64,000 nt of DNA from Gracilaria vermiculophylla (Eukaryota > Rhodophyta > Florideophyceae > Gracilariales > Gracilariaceae). Each line of letters begins with the position of its first letter. Position 1 is the first letter of the stretch. Shown here in pieces: positions 40,877 to 53,105 of this stretch. The translations under genes were made by a program, and so were the position numbers. The stretch is taken from the NCBI GenBank assembly GCA_019155205.2, contig JAHNZQ020000308.1:3768012-3832011 (forward strand). The letters run 5' to 3'. The notes beneath the pieces were generated by a model. That model had not been told where the DNA came from. It did not search any database and saw nothing but the letters and a program-made list of their open reading frames with translations.

Positions 40877-41824
40877 AAACGATGTTTCATTCAAAGGACG
40901 CAGATTCGGTACGTTTGGAAAGTCATGACATTCGTGCTGTTTTGCCACATAGGCGGCAGCGCCATACCGTTGATGGATTGCGAGTGCAGGTGGATTGTAG
41001 AGTTTTGAGAATCGTTTCGGAAATGATTAGTACTGGTTGTGGTACGTGCTGTGTAATAGCTGATGCAGCACGCATGGACAAGGAACGAAAGATGATTAAA
41101 CCGGTGTAGTGAAGATGTGAGAGGTGTAGAATTATGGGCGGCCGGTTCTCGCTGCCGGTGACATGGTGAGCTTCAACTTCCTCCCAACTGAGAGACGTGG
41201 GCTTGTCGCAGAACAGAAGCAACTTAAATAAGACGGCAACAGCACCAACTGCAGTGCAGGAGCAGAGACTCGCAGGCGTAAAAATTGTAAAGAAGAGGTT
41301 GCAAGCTAGACAGTAACGCTCGGCATCGAATGTATTAAAGGAAAACGTCACCCCTGCTGCACTTTTCTCATTTGACCGACTGTCCCATCGAGGTAGAGGG
41401 GCTGTAGCAAAGGAATGTGCGTGCCAGCCGCACCGTTGTTTATTTTGACCGATTTGCTCAGACGCATACCATTAGCAGTGTTTGAGCAGGTGTACTATAC
41501 CACTTGGTGTACAGAACCACTCGGTGTACAGTACCACTCGGTGTACAGTACCACTCGGTGTACAATACCACTCGGTGTACAGTACCACTCGAGGGATTTA
41601 CACTGTAGAGCCTTCGTTTGTCGTACTCCGCAAGCATCTGAGAAGGGTTACCCCTAAGCATGCGTGCATAGTTTCTACGCCCACTTGTGTCTGCGCTGTT
41701 CACCACATGCCATGCATCTAAATATTTTACATTTGAGCACACAAATTTATTCTTTGAAACGCAGATGATTCTGGGGCGTTCTGAGAGGAACAGTAGCGCA
41801 GTTGTGAGTAGAGGAAAACAGACT
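40877..41824. other. Intergenic, contains a 17-bp tandem repeat
   Basis: A 75-aa frame opens at an ATG at 40882, directly after the lipase stop, and an overlapping minus frame opens with GTG at 41351. Neither has motifs, so both are probably untranslated. The tandem repeat at 41499-41591 is listed separately. Confidence 0.45.
41499..41591. repeat. 17-bp tandem repeat, about 5.5 copies
   Basis: The unit is ACCACTCGGTGTACAGT. Five full copies (41499-41583) with only one or two base changes each, plus a partial copy ending near 41591. GTGTAC is palindromic, so copies can pair with each other. Confidence 0.95.
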
Positions 41825-42211
41825 TCAGAAGAAACGGTGAGTGTGAAAGACCGGAGCTTTCTCGTCGCCGAGAGACCTTTCCGGCCCGGGGCCGAAGCTC
41901 TGTCCCTCGGTCATCGACAGCGATAGGATCTCAAAACATAAAGAGAAATGCGCCTCGCCGCACGTGGGTGCACGTGCACAGTACACTCGAAAGCTGCGCG
42001 ACCCGCCAAGGCTGCAACAAGCTCCGCCAAGAGCAGAATCAAATACGGCAATGGCTTACAGCGTGTGCGTCACGGTGATCGAACGCCAGCTGTGCGCGAC
42101 ACAGCCAAGTGGCTCGCTGCCATCCGCGAACACCAGACGCTCCACTTGGCACGCAGAGCGCACCTCATCAGTCAGTTGGTGACCGGCATGGAGTGCAAAC
42201 ACTCGCCGCCC
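41825..42211 (-). CDS. Candidate spliced gene, 5-prime incomplete (at least 112 aa), unrecognised
   Basis: An exon open from 42211 to a CT|GTAAGC donor at 42060 (50 codons) joins an exon at 42011-41825 through a 48-nt intron ending GAGCTTGTTGCAG. The frame is kept for a further 61 codons to TGA. The predicted residues include LTDEVRSACQVERLVFADG and GCVAHSWRSITVTHT on the first exon and a Gly/Pro/Ser-rich second part. No ATG is present in the first exon, so an upstream exon is needed. No family is recognised. Two long open exons around a tight canonical intron are the support. Confidence 0.4.
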
Positions 42212-43192
42212 TCACGTATCCTTCACCTATCTCTTGTACCTTGTGGCACAAAACCGCGCTGCCGGCGCCGTCAGCAGTGGAAGATACATATCTGACTGAG
42301 GGTGCCGAAGCGTGTTCCAGAGTACGCGTTCGCCATCCGCTCCAGTTCCATCTGACAACGTTTCGGGGCACCGTTCCCACTCGGGACTCGCGTGCTTTCC
42401 TTCTGCGAACAACGGTACGTATGATACGGCACCGACCGAACATCGTGGACCGCCGTGGTGTTGAGACGTGGTCGCGAGACTGCACGCGGCGATGAGCAGA
42501 ATACAGCTCCCGGGGGCTCTGGCGGTCTTTTGACCAGCGCACTCGCTCACATGCTTTTGTTCCAGGTATCTTCAATTATAAAGTACGTACAGACTTCACT
42601 TTATAGATAGTGAAGAGCTTCTTACGAAAAAAAAAAAAAAGAAAACGTCATCAGTTTAAATCCGAATGCACGCTTTCGCCCATCCATTATGCTTTGGAGA
42701 GCGCCTCGTAGCCAGTGACCCAACACTCTCGGTACTGCGCAATTCGCGAGAGTTGGTCGGGATATCTCCATCCCCATCGACGTGTCCAGGCCTATCTTTA
42801 ACTGCGACACAGAGCTGGCTTGATCATGTCGTTGACCGAAGCCGTTTCAATGCGTCTGGTTACATTTTCGACCTCTCACTAACCAGTACGACATCCACGT
42901 CGATGAGAAACACACAAGTTTTTTGAACTTTAAAAAAATAGACTAACTCGCACATACAACCTGTGCACCAATCCCCCCACATGATGTGAGCTATATGTCC
43001 AGCACTACCGACCACTTTCAAACTACAAGTCAAACGAAAACAATCTCCACAAAGAAAACGCAACGCAACAAGGGCAGACGACGCCATCGCCTTGCAGGTG
43101 AATTACCATCGTGGATTGGTAAACGTACATGAATGCACGACAACAATCATGCCACGCGAGCGAATGAGCGTATCGAATACACTCCGAATAGC
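42212..43192. other. Intergenic; A14 run near 42627-42640
   Basis: Overlapping frames on both strands (for example 42168-42575 minus and 42666-42926 plus) have no motif. The A run could be a retroposed tail or simple slippage; no retroposed gene is recognisable beside it. Confidence 0.45.
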
Positions 43193-44452
43193 TTATTTGC
43201 TTCCGTGCAAGTCATACCAAGCAGTACGTTCTACACCGTTAAGGGTCATCTTGTTCTTCAACGGCAACCTCTTCTTCAGCTCATCCGCTGTCTGCCATCT
43301 CTTACCGACGAACGCGTCGTCGGCATCCTCGCCCCAAGGACCACTGTGTCCCTCCTCCTCGTCGGTGGTGCCCTCCTGCAGAAGGTTTTGGTTCACGACT
43401 TTGAACTTTTTGTAGCCCAATCTAAGCAAGATGTTGATGTCCAGCTCAGTCACGTTCTCGATGGATGCATACTTGGGTCGATCAGATTCGGGGAGTGTCT
43501 CGAGCGACTCCAAACACGCTCTGTCCTTGCCCTCGATATCGATCTTCATGTAGACAGGCGTTCCGTACTCGCGAACCAAGTCCGAGCACGTGCGGGTTTC
43601 CAATTCCATCACAGTGCAGAACGAGCGATCGCCGGGTGGAGTGACATCACCACCCCAGTTTCTGCAGCCCAGACTCTCCACAAAGCTACTGAACTTGTCG
43701 TTCTTATTGACATAAAACTTGAGCTTCGGGCGTGCCTCCGTCTTATCTTTCTTCGGATCGATGGCAGTGATGCCAATGCCGACAAGCTGCAATCGGCCCT
43801 GCTCAATGGCGTCGGCAAACTTGGTCTTTGAGTCGGCGACCAGCGTGGGGTTGGCCTCGATGGCGACCACTCGAGACTTGGGGTGTTCGTTGAGGTAGTT
43901 GCGTGTATCCTGACCATTGTTGTGACCGATGTCAAAGATACAAGGACCGTCGTTCCGAGAGGTGTCCTCACAGTACTTGACGGAGGGCGCCGGAGGGGCG
44001 AGGGAGACAGGTGGGGCAGCAGAAACGGGTTGGGGCTGTTGGGCAAGCTGCGCAGCGGTGGCGACGGACTGCTGGCCTGGGGGTGCAACAAAATTGGGCG
44101 CAGGGTACTGCGGAACGTAGTGCGGATGCACGGCGTACGGTGGGGGGTATTGGTATGCGTTCGGCTGAGGCACGGGTTGTTGATAGGCCTTGGATGAATG
44201 TTGTTTGTCAAACAGGCCGCTTTCAATGGCAGAGCCAGATGTGAGGAAGAGGTGACACACTAGGAAGCCAGCCACAAAAGCGGTGATGGCCACCAGTCGC
44301 TCACGACGGATTGAGGGCCGGATGGCCTTCTGGAAGACGCCGGTGGCTGCTGGATTGTACATACTGTCCAGAGTCATCTTGTCCGAAGCGGGGGGCTTCA
44401 ATGGGTTGGGCAGAGTGGGGAATTTGAAGGATACGTTGGCGGCACGGGGCAT
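43193..44452 (-). CDS. FkbM-type methyltransferase, type II membrane protein (419 aa)
   Basis: Transfers a methyl group from SAM, in this family often to sugar hydroxyls. The ATG at 44452 is the start. Residues about 52-72 are one membrane anchor (LVAITAFVAGFLVCHLFLTSG), followed by a Pro/Gln/Tyr-rich stem to about 150, the layout of a Golgi enzyme. The catalytic domain has IFDIGHNNGQDTRNYL (SAM motif I), SRVVAIEANPTLV, the FkbM block SDLVREYGTPVYMKIDIEGK and SIENVTELDINILLRLGY. A wall-glycan substrate is inferred. The coding strand is flanked upstream by a C-only tract (the plus-strand G tract) beginning about 30 nt before the start codon. Confidence 0.8.
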   Translation of the reverse strand: MPRAANVSFKFPTLPNPLKPPASDKMTLDSMYNPAATGVFQKAIRPSIRRERLVAITAFVAGFLVCHLFLTSGSAIESGLFDKQHSSKAYQQPVPQPNAYQYPPPYAVHPHYVPQYPAPNFVAPPGQQSVATAAQLAQQPQPVSAAPPVSLAPPAPSVKYCEDTSRNDGPCIFDIGHNNGQDTRNYLNEHPKSRVVAIEANPTLVADSKTKFADAIEQGRLQLVGIGITAIDPKKDKTEARPKLKFYVNKNDKFSSFVESLGCRNWGGDVTPPGDRSFCTVMELETRTCSDLVREYGTPVYMKIDIEGKDRACLESLETLPESDRPKYASIENVTELDINILLRLGYKKFKVVNQNLLQEGTTDEEEGHSGPWGEDADDAFVGKRWQTADELKKRLPLKNKMTLNGVERTAWYDLHGSK

Positions 44453-44480
44453 GAAGAGGGTGAAGTGAGTTGCAAAGCAG

Positions 44481-44680
<200 letters not shown>

Positions 44681-45114
44681 GAGGAAGGGCGCACGAGGGT
44701 GAGGACGTGCGGGCGAGGTGGGCTCTCAGACACAGCGGGAGGGTTATAGAGCAAGGAAAAACGAAAGGCACAGTGTCAAGCGCGCAAGCGGGTGCTAGGC
44801 TGGGAATGGGGTGGCCGTTTAGGGCGCGAGCGGTACATAGCCGCGGGGAAACGCGGCGGGTAACCGTGCGTGTGCAGCGCCCAGCGCGCTCGGCAGCACA
44901 GAGCATGCGTGTGACAAGCCATCAGAGCTCGGCTTGCAGTGGGTGGTGTGCGGACGTGCGCCGGTGCTGTGCTCAATTCAGACGCTGTTTTGCTGGCTGA
45001 GAAGAGGCCGTGCGCAAGAGAGCTGTGTAAGTTGCGAGCGCTCAGCTACCTGGCAGCCGCGTGGCCGTCAGGCGTCCGGTGCCGCATACGTTGCCGCGCC
45101 CGTTCCTCGCCGCT

Positions 45115-45141
45115 GCCGCCGCCGCCGCCGCCGCCGCCGCC
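45115..45141. repeat. (GCC)9 trinucleotide repeat
   Basis: Nine uninterrupted GCC units at 45115-45141 within the GC-rich block. Confidence 0.9.
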
Positions 45142-45205
45142 GTGAAGGCTGCCGCGCCGCGAAGACTCGCTTCCGCCGCGGCGCCGTTGCGATCGGCCGC
45201 AGCGT

Positions 45206-45234
45206 GCGCTCGCGCTCGCGCTCGCGCTCGCGCT
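45206..45234. repeat. (GCGCTC)n hexamer repeat, nearly five copies
   Basis: GCGCTC repeats through 45234 and passes into alternating GC sequence (CGCGCGCGCTGCGCGCGC), which could adopt Z-DNA or hairpin forms. Confidence 0.85.
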
Positions 45235-46988
45235 GCGCGCGCGCTGCGCGCGCACGTGCGTGCGCAGCAAACATAAAGGTTTATTGAAGACTGCGCCGAC
45301 GGCTTTACCAAAATCACAAGATTATTTATTAAACGCACAGCGACGGCCAATCACAAAAAACAACGAATAAGAAAGAAATGACGAAAAGCAAAATCACCCG
45401 CGCCGCGGCGCCGGCTGCGCGCTGACGCCCATGAGTGCGCGGGGGCGCGCGGGGGCGCGCGGGAGCGGCCAGAGTGGGCGCGCTGGAACAAATTCCAACT
45501 GTTGGCCGTGAGGCGCGGTGCGCGCTCCTGGCGGGCGGGCGTGGGCGTCAGCGAGGGGCACGTGCGCTGGGCGCGGCACTCGCCCTTTCCGGCCGCGCGC
45601 TGTCACGCCGCGCTGTGGCTGCCGCGCTGACAGCTGCGCGCGCGCGTGCGCGACACTTGGTACTGCAGCTCAACTGCGCGCGGCTGTTTGCGACCGCCGC
45701 CGCGCGTGTTGCACCGGCAGGGCGCGGCGCTGGGGCGCAGACGCTTGCCTGCGGGTGCGCGGCACGGCGGCGGCGTTGCGCGCAGCGCGCTTGAACGCTT
45801 GCGCTGCCTTCGCGGCCGAGCGTTTTGCCTGGCGGGCTCGGAAGCATGTTGCGCTGGTTTGGAGAGTTGTCGCACCGTCGGCGAGCGAAGACGACGGGTT
45901 GCGGACGGGCGTGGCGACCGCGCTCGAATGGCTGCGGCTGTGCAGCAGCCATTTGCACGGGCGGTGAGCAGCCGCCAGCGATGCAGGGCGGCAGTCGCAC
46001 ACCACCCCCCGCAGGCCGCTTGCTCGTGTGCGTGCTTGAACAAATGAAACACACCGTAGAAAAAAAGATTCATGTATTGGATTTTTTTCGGCGCTTGTGT
46101 ACAAGCGCCACACACAGCGGTCGACTGCGCAGCACCTCGTTGAAAACGAACTGTGCGTGGTCGCACGGGAGGTGAGCGACAAGCAGCCATACAGTTGCGC
46201 CCTGGGGCTGCAGCGAAACGGCGCTTGCATCTGCTGCGCAGCTTTCCAAGCCGTTTTTTTTTTTTCAACCCACACTGTATTACTCTTCACGCGCGCCCAC
46301 TCGTTTCCGTCAACGCAATGGCGCTTTGGGCGCGAAGATACCTTCCGGCGCACAAATGTTTTCAGCGTTCACAGCGCGCGTCACCACACGTTGAGGGCGA
46401 CGCTAGCCAGCTGGCACGCCGCTCTGCGCTGGCGCCGACGGTGCGCAATGGATGAGCTGCGGCGCTATTTTTGCAGCGCATGCGGCAGAACACGTGATGG
46501 CCTCCGGGCGGCGGCGATGTCTCGTCACCTGTGCTTACCTCTTTTCGAACCACCGTTTCGGCATCACCCGCGGCGCCCGCAGCCGCAGAGGTGCGCAAAC
46601 ACGGCGCCACTCCGTTCGATGCAGCGCCCACAGAAAGCTCTCCAACCGATATCGAACCAGCAGTCCCCCCTTACTCCTCACCCTTCCGAAACGCCTTCTT
46701 TGATAGCTGCCTTACGGGCGTTATGAGAGCCTTCTACGGGTAGTGCTCTCTCAGTAGCTCACTTCCTGTTCTCCACGGCTCTGCACTCTTCTGGCGGCTT
46801 CTCTTACCCACCCTGGTGCGCTTCAAGCCGCATCCATTGTTAAAATCTCAATTGCTTCGCTCCTTAGCTATGCAGCTTTTGCTCCCACCCGTACTTTAGT
46901 AACTCGAAACAGCCGTAGCCGTAAATAACAAATAACAAACGGTATCTGGCCTGTATTGTTCTCTACCAGTTGTATTGTGTGCCAAACT

Positions 46989-47597
46989 ATGCCGCTTTCC
47001 ATTCAGTCGTCATCAAGTCAAAAGCGACTGTCAAGCACCAGACATTTGATCACGTTGATTCCCTTCGCCGCATATCCTCTCTGTCGATCCGTACGGCCTT
47101 CATGCTCCACGGTTTTAGGTGCACCCCGAGCCTTCCCTTTCGGCGCCAAGTGCAAGAACAATGCTGCCAAATGCCCATACGCTCCGGAACTACCAACCCC
47201 ACAAACTGAACATGGAACCATTCTTGTCCTTCTCCCTCACATAGCTCAGGCAAGCGTAACGCAACTTGCTTCTGCTCATACTATCGGAAACGTCCACATA
47301 AATCACTCCTTCTCCTACTGCTCATTGCAAGCGCCAAAAGTGCCATGCCCTAACTGTCAACCGCCGCATTGTAACGTGTTTTGCGATGCCAAACCACATC
47401 ACACCGCGTCCACCACGTGCCACACAATAAGAAACATCAGTGCATCGGCCTTGTATGAGCCCTCCCAGCAGAGCGCTGTAGCGTTTGCTGCCGCCCCAAA
47501 TCAGCCATCCCGTCGAGCTGGCTCGGCGCACAGCTGCGCGCTTTATCTGCAGACCGGTGCGCAACCAAACCATGCGTCTCTCCTTCGTTTGAATTGA
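46989..47597 (+). CDS. Hypothetical ORF, Cys/Pro-containing (202 aa)
   Basis: A frame of 203 codons from the ATG at 46989 in DNA of ordinary composition, which is long for chance. The product has a Ser-rich start and scattered Cys in the second half (KCPYAPELPTP, VPCPNCQPPHCNVFC). No family, signal peptide or membrane span is evident. Antisense splice-like signals near 47650 are a competing reading. Low confidence. Confidence 0.25.
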   Translation: MPLSIQSSSSQKRLSSTRHLITLIPFAAYPLCRSVRPSCSTVLGAPRAFPFGAKCKNNAAKCPYAPELPTPQTEHGTILVLLPHIAQASVTQLASAHTIGNVHINHSFSYCSLQAPKVPCPNCQPPHCNVFCDAKPHHTASTTCHTIRNISASALYEPSQQSAVAFAAAPNQPSRRAGSAHSCALYLQTGAQPNHASLLRLN

Positions 47598-50500
47598 CCC
47601 ACTTTGCCACATTTGCGCAGCCCTCACCCTGCCCAACTCTAAACTTAACTTCACTTACATTGAACAGTCATCGTTTTCATTTTCTCCGCCATTCAGCACA
47701 AACATCCTTTGCCAGAAAGAACATGACAAAGCGTTTCTTAAAAAGTTGTTGGTCATACCGCTGTCACCCATCACTCAACGAGCCGTCACCCATCATGTAC
47801 CAATGACGCCATGAACCACCGAGCAACGCAGGCGCCATTGGCATCAGTCGATGGTTGTGTCCGCTGCCAACCGTGACCTACGCTTATTCTAGCCACTCAC
47901 AACTTTGTTGATCGAGGACAGATGGAGCCGTCTCCCCAAGCGCAGCATTCACTCCCTCGACGAAATTTAGCGAAATCGTGAACAAGTCCAATGGCTGCCT
48001 GCACCATGCTTGGCCACGATGTGCCGGCCTGCGCGATGTAAAATGATCTAGTGCATGCGTCGGGGAGAGAGGTCAAAATCTACTTTTTGTCCTCTATGAA
48101 GAACAAACCGTTCAGAACAAGCTTGATTTTCGTTTCACAACAGTGCGCTTCATTTTCCACAAAAAAAGACGACCAACGAGACGAGCAGTTGCAGACATTC
48201 CCAGAGATGTCTTTGGCGTTTCGGTCCGCTCCCTTGGACTTACAGATGCTCGCGCCAATTACAAAAGCGCAACAGTTTTGAAGGTAGAAATCAAATTGCA
48301 ATTACTCCCTAAATTACAAACTTTTTGTTTTCCCAATAAATTATATCACGCTGGAGCACTACAGTGCGATTCATTGGTGTGTGCATCTAATCTGCCAACT
48401 CTCTTAGAGCGGTACACAAATACTCTCCGTCGGAGCAACTTGTAGAAGCGCAATTTCTGATGAAAGCCACCCAGTCTGCCAGTTGGCCAGTATTGTGTTT
48501 AACTACGTGTTCTTCTGTAAAGTAACTCTCTCGAAAAGCGCATTCAACAGAAACTCAGGCGCTACGTCTTGCTGTCAAACCACATTTCATTGCAGCAATG
48601 TATAATAAAATCTTTATCAAAATGCAAAATACGACTAAAATTCATTTCAAAAACCGTTTTTCGTCTTCAAAACTTTGCCAAATCACTCCTTTTTTTTACA
48701 CAACCCCCCCATGCATATATACTGTTCATGGAAGATAGACATCAAAAGACTCCAGACACTCTTTTCCGTTTTCCGCATATAGTAAGGAACTAAAGCCGTT
48801 TCTACAACAGAAGGAAAACATAATAGAATTTCCCTGGTTGGAAAAAATACTCAAACAGAACGATCAAGAACTTTACCTTCCACGGAGTCGCTAAAAGGGC
48901 GACTAAAAAATCTAGGACAGTGAACAAGCTGCATTTTTGTCCATTTCCGGATGTGGGGAAAGGGCCTTCAGTTTATTTTTTCGAACAGTAACGAATTTAA
49001 TTCTTCCATGAAAAAATACATGTGATAATTTATTCATTCCGGTATTACACTGACATAAAAATGATTGAAATAATTTTTTTTGCCTGGTTATTTTTCCACC
49101 TTGCCAGTCATTGAAGAGAAAAACTATTTCATGTTATGAGCGTCTTTAACCATACCAATGGTACATTTTGTAATATACTTTTAGCTAAATATGAATGACA
49201 TATTTGAATTTCCTGTTGAAAATGAAAAAACCCTCATCATGAAACTGCTATATATATTTTTTAAAAAGCCATTGCAGCAAGCTTTTGCAAGGTATGAAAA
49301 CAATACAAGTCAAAACAAATATATGAATACACAAAAAACATTTTAATCTACTTTGAGGTACAATGAATAGTTTTTATATGTCTCTCAACCTTTTTAATTC
49401 ACTTTTTTGGCATCTAGATTTTCACAATTCTTCTCAAAACACTATATTTTACTGATTTGTTTTGAAGAAATTGTTTTTTGAAAGGGTTTTTTTTGACATC
49501 CAATGTTTCTAGAATAATAGTGTAAGTTTTAGAACAGTATTTTCTTGTTTAAGATATAAGTGAAAGCTTGTTATCGAAGCCATCTAAATTATGTTTATAT
49601 AATCAAATAAGAAAGGTTACAGATTGTGAACTTGTTTAAAAAAAAAACGTCTCATTAAGAGCAAGTAAATAAGTAAAAAAAGTTTATAAGATACCACAAT
49701 GGTTTTCCATTTATGCTTACATTCATTCCATTGCATTTAGCCTATTGGCTCCTATTTAAATAGTCTGCAAATAGAAAAAGAGAATCTTGATATTTGAATA
49801 ACTGATGCAATGCAAGGATACTAAGCTTATTTCATCCACTTGGAGTCATTAAAGTCCATTTAGCTGCAGTGAAGAGCCCTAGGACGAGGCAGAAATTGTT
49901 AACAAGGGATGCTAGAGTTTGATAAAAATAAATTGCACTTTTCTGAGTTTAATATTGGTCAATAGCATATATGTTCTCTTTTGTTAGAACAAATGAGTAA
50001 TCAGCATATAGATTTTTGAATCTCCCGGAAACGAGCTTTTGCTTGCAGCATTAACTATCATTTTATGTGTTCTGCATTCTGGAAAAAAATGTTCGTCTGA
50101 AACGGAGAACTTGTGTCAAATTTGAGGTTGAAAGGGAGTGACTGCGACTTGACAACCTCCGTTTTCCATCAGTGAAAGTGACCGCTCTGTTTTTTTAAAC
50201 TGTAAGCTGAACTGTTTTAGATGACAAAGAAGCCATCCTGGCATCGAACTACGTTTGAAATCTATCTCTCAAGCTCATCCCAAGTTGGGCATACAGTAAA
50301 GACGTGTTTTGAACTCTGGTTGGGCTGGCGCAAATCTTCGCATACTGGCCGTGTGTGGCACTGTCGGAAGCCCGTTTTTTCCGCACCTTGTCGGCCGCAG
50401 AAACAGAGCTCGAGAGCAAATCATGATTATTTCTTTTTAGCAGACTTCTCTATACTTGCTCGAGGCTCTATGTGTTCGCCCCCATACTTCTGCTCCCTTC

Positions 50501-53105
50501 TTGTTTGCCGTTGGGAAAGCAAGCATTTGATTCAATCAGCCCGCCACGCTTCGAATTGATGAAAAGCATAGATTGCATCGGGTGCATAATGCTTTCTTTC
50601 ACGCTCAGAACGCTCTTTAACGAAAGGTGTGCTGAAAACAGTTGTTCTCTTAATTAGTGTCACTGTGCAATATATGGCCTCGAAGAAGGTGTTATTCCAT
50701 TCTGTACGAACATTACCGCACAAGTATTAATCCCTGAGTTGCTCTCGAAGCAGCATCAGTCTGTGCAGGAACGACAGAGGAAAGTTTATTTCCTCTGATT
50801 CATGCCAATGTGGACTGAGGTCGCCTATGGCCAGCACTAGTGATCGACCCTGGTACGTTTCTGAATTGACTGTCTTTTCTTGTTTAGGATGGACATCTTA
50901 GATTGATTCTTTCCAGGAATTATGAACAGAGCGTTCCGCTTGGCAGCAGATGTACACGGAACAATCGTCGATTGCTCACGTTTGCGACTGCGGTCAGTCC
51001 TGTGCATGTCGGCCATGACTGAAATGTCTGGCACTTGTCGTACCCTCAAAACATTCTCGTGCAAAAGGGGGATGGCCCCTCATGATGAGGGTAATGGCGC
51101 CTGCTATTGCGGTGGGTGAGGGTTTGCGAGTTATGACATGTAGAATACGTTTCGCGCCCGCTGTGCTTTATAATGATGGAACCAATGTGATGGCGATGGG
51201 AATGCAGCTCAAGATAGTAATCGCCATCCCGGCGAAAGAGATCGCTCCCGGGATTGCAATACAATGCGTAGCACGCGCGGATGCGCTGGCGTTCATTTGC
51301 ACTGATGTGCCTAAATTGCAACCTTTCTGCAACTAATGCTGTCGCCTGATGGTCGAAACCACGAGGAAAAGAACGTGAAGGCTGGCAGGGTACGAATGTC
51401 GACAGTGACCGCAATGCAGTCTCCCGCGACAGGCGAACCAACGAGTACCATGTTTGCGTATACTGTGTAAATGTTATGGTTGCTAATTAAAATGTTTTAA
51501 AAAAAGAAAAGAGGCCCCATCACTTTTTCCGGCATGACTTTTTCTGTCCCACCGTTGGGCCCATTTCCGCGACTGATGCCTTTTCTAGCAATCTCAGGAG
51601 TGTGGTACATTTGTTCACATGGCGTTGCTCATGACAGTCCTCTCCTTATTTCGTTTGGGAACAACTACTTGCAATGAATGTACACACTGTCATTATATCA
51701 CTGCGAAATAAGCGTGTCGTTTTCTGTGCACTTTTCGGGTCGAAGGGTATCTGCATTGATTTGCTCTGTACAGGATAATGAGGGTGAGAAAGCTGCGTCG
51801 GTGCTCTTTTGTGAAGTTGAAACGAATGTTCAATTCCGTCATGAAGTGTGTACACTTCTATGCCCGACTCGTTTACGAAAGCCATTGTACCGCGTCTGAA
51901 CTTTGGAGATTAGTAGTCTCGACACCGAACACGATGGACTGCCACGACGCACATGCTTTCACTATCTGCTGGTTTTATCTGATGATATGTTACCCCTTCA
52001 GTCGTCTGAACCTAATCGTATGCAACGATTAGAGCAGGAATATATATATTCCTTTCAAATTGCTTCGAGAGACGGACATCATCGAGAACGGGGGTTGGCA
52101 GCGATCGTATATTTGTGATGGAGATACTCGCGAGATGTGCAAAAGCATTGGCCTTTTGTGCGGTCTTCGATAGGATAGCAGCAAGGATCAGCGCGCAGCT
52201 GAAAATGTTCACCAGCAGCTGCACCCTTTACCTCGTCACCGACCGTCGCGTATTTTGCTCTGTTTTTACAAAGAATACTGGAGGGCCTCTCAGACCGTTG
52301 CAAACATTTTGGTGGACAATCGGGCGTTAAAAAATCGGTTGCTTTAACGATACGGGCATGTAAGCCACGGCGGCGGGCGGCCAATGCTTGCGTCTGAATG
52401 CGGCACACGACCTCAACAAAGCAGCGCGAACGCACGCTACGACGAGCTGCAGCGCTGTCAAACAACGGCAAGAAAAAACACCCGAGCTGTTTATCGACGA
52501 CGGTGGCTGGCGGCGACGAAAAGTTTGCACGCCCGCGTGGTTCGGCGGTGGCAGCGGCTGCTGTGTGGCCATGAAGCGGAACAGCTTTCGGGGTGCGCGC
52601 TGGTGCGCGCGAGCTGGCCGCGCAGCGCGCGCGGTCTCGAATGCAGTCGACAGCGCGGCGCAGTGTAGCGCGCGGCCGAGCTGGCCCGGCGTCGCGTGCC
52701 TTTCCGCCAGCTCTTCTCGGAAGAGGCAGGCGCGCTTACGGCTGCGTCGCTGGTTTGCAGGGCGTGCCTCTGCGTGGCATGCGCAAGCGCAAAATGTGCG
52801 TTTTTTGCGCTTACGGATGGCGGTGGCAGGTTGACATTTGGCGCTGGCGGTTTAAAAACTTTATTCATCCTCTTTACAGGGATTTTACAAAGCCAACAAC
52901 AGCACTGCATGCGCAGTATTTACTTTACACTGCGCTCGGCACGCGCCGACTGTCACTGCCACAGAGTCGCGAGCTCGGTCATGAGGCCGCACATCGCTGC
53001 CAGCCAATTTGTAGTGCGGTTGGCGCGAAGAGTCTCAAGTGCGGGCGCCGCTCAAAAGCTACCGGGCGCAAGGTGGCGTGGAGCTGCGCACACCCGCCTG
53101 CATGC
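47598..53105. other. Long gene-free stretch, AT-rich core at 48480-50220
   Basis: 48480-50220 is strongly AT-rich with many A and T runs and no frame above about 75 codons. 50220-52100 is mixed; an ATG frame at 50221-50559 (112 aa) and a minus frame at 51046-51441 have no motifs. From about 52350 the sequence becomes GC-rich and frames become meaningless. No rRNA, tRNA or transposase was recognised. Confidence 0.5.

Noticed and set aside
46448..46743. Two-exon 68-aa gene model on plus
   Set aside because: Weak GTGATG donor and an equally good opposite-strand model at the same place; kept only as a note.
47600..47760. Minus-strand exon ending at a GTAAGT donor
   Set aside because: Antisense to the longer 46989 frame and the continuing exon is only 13 codons.
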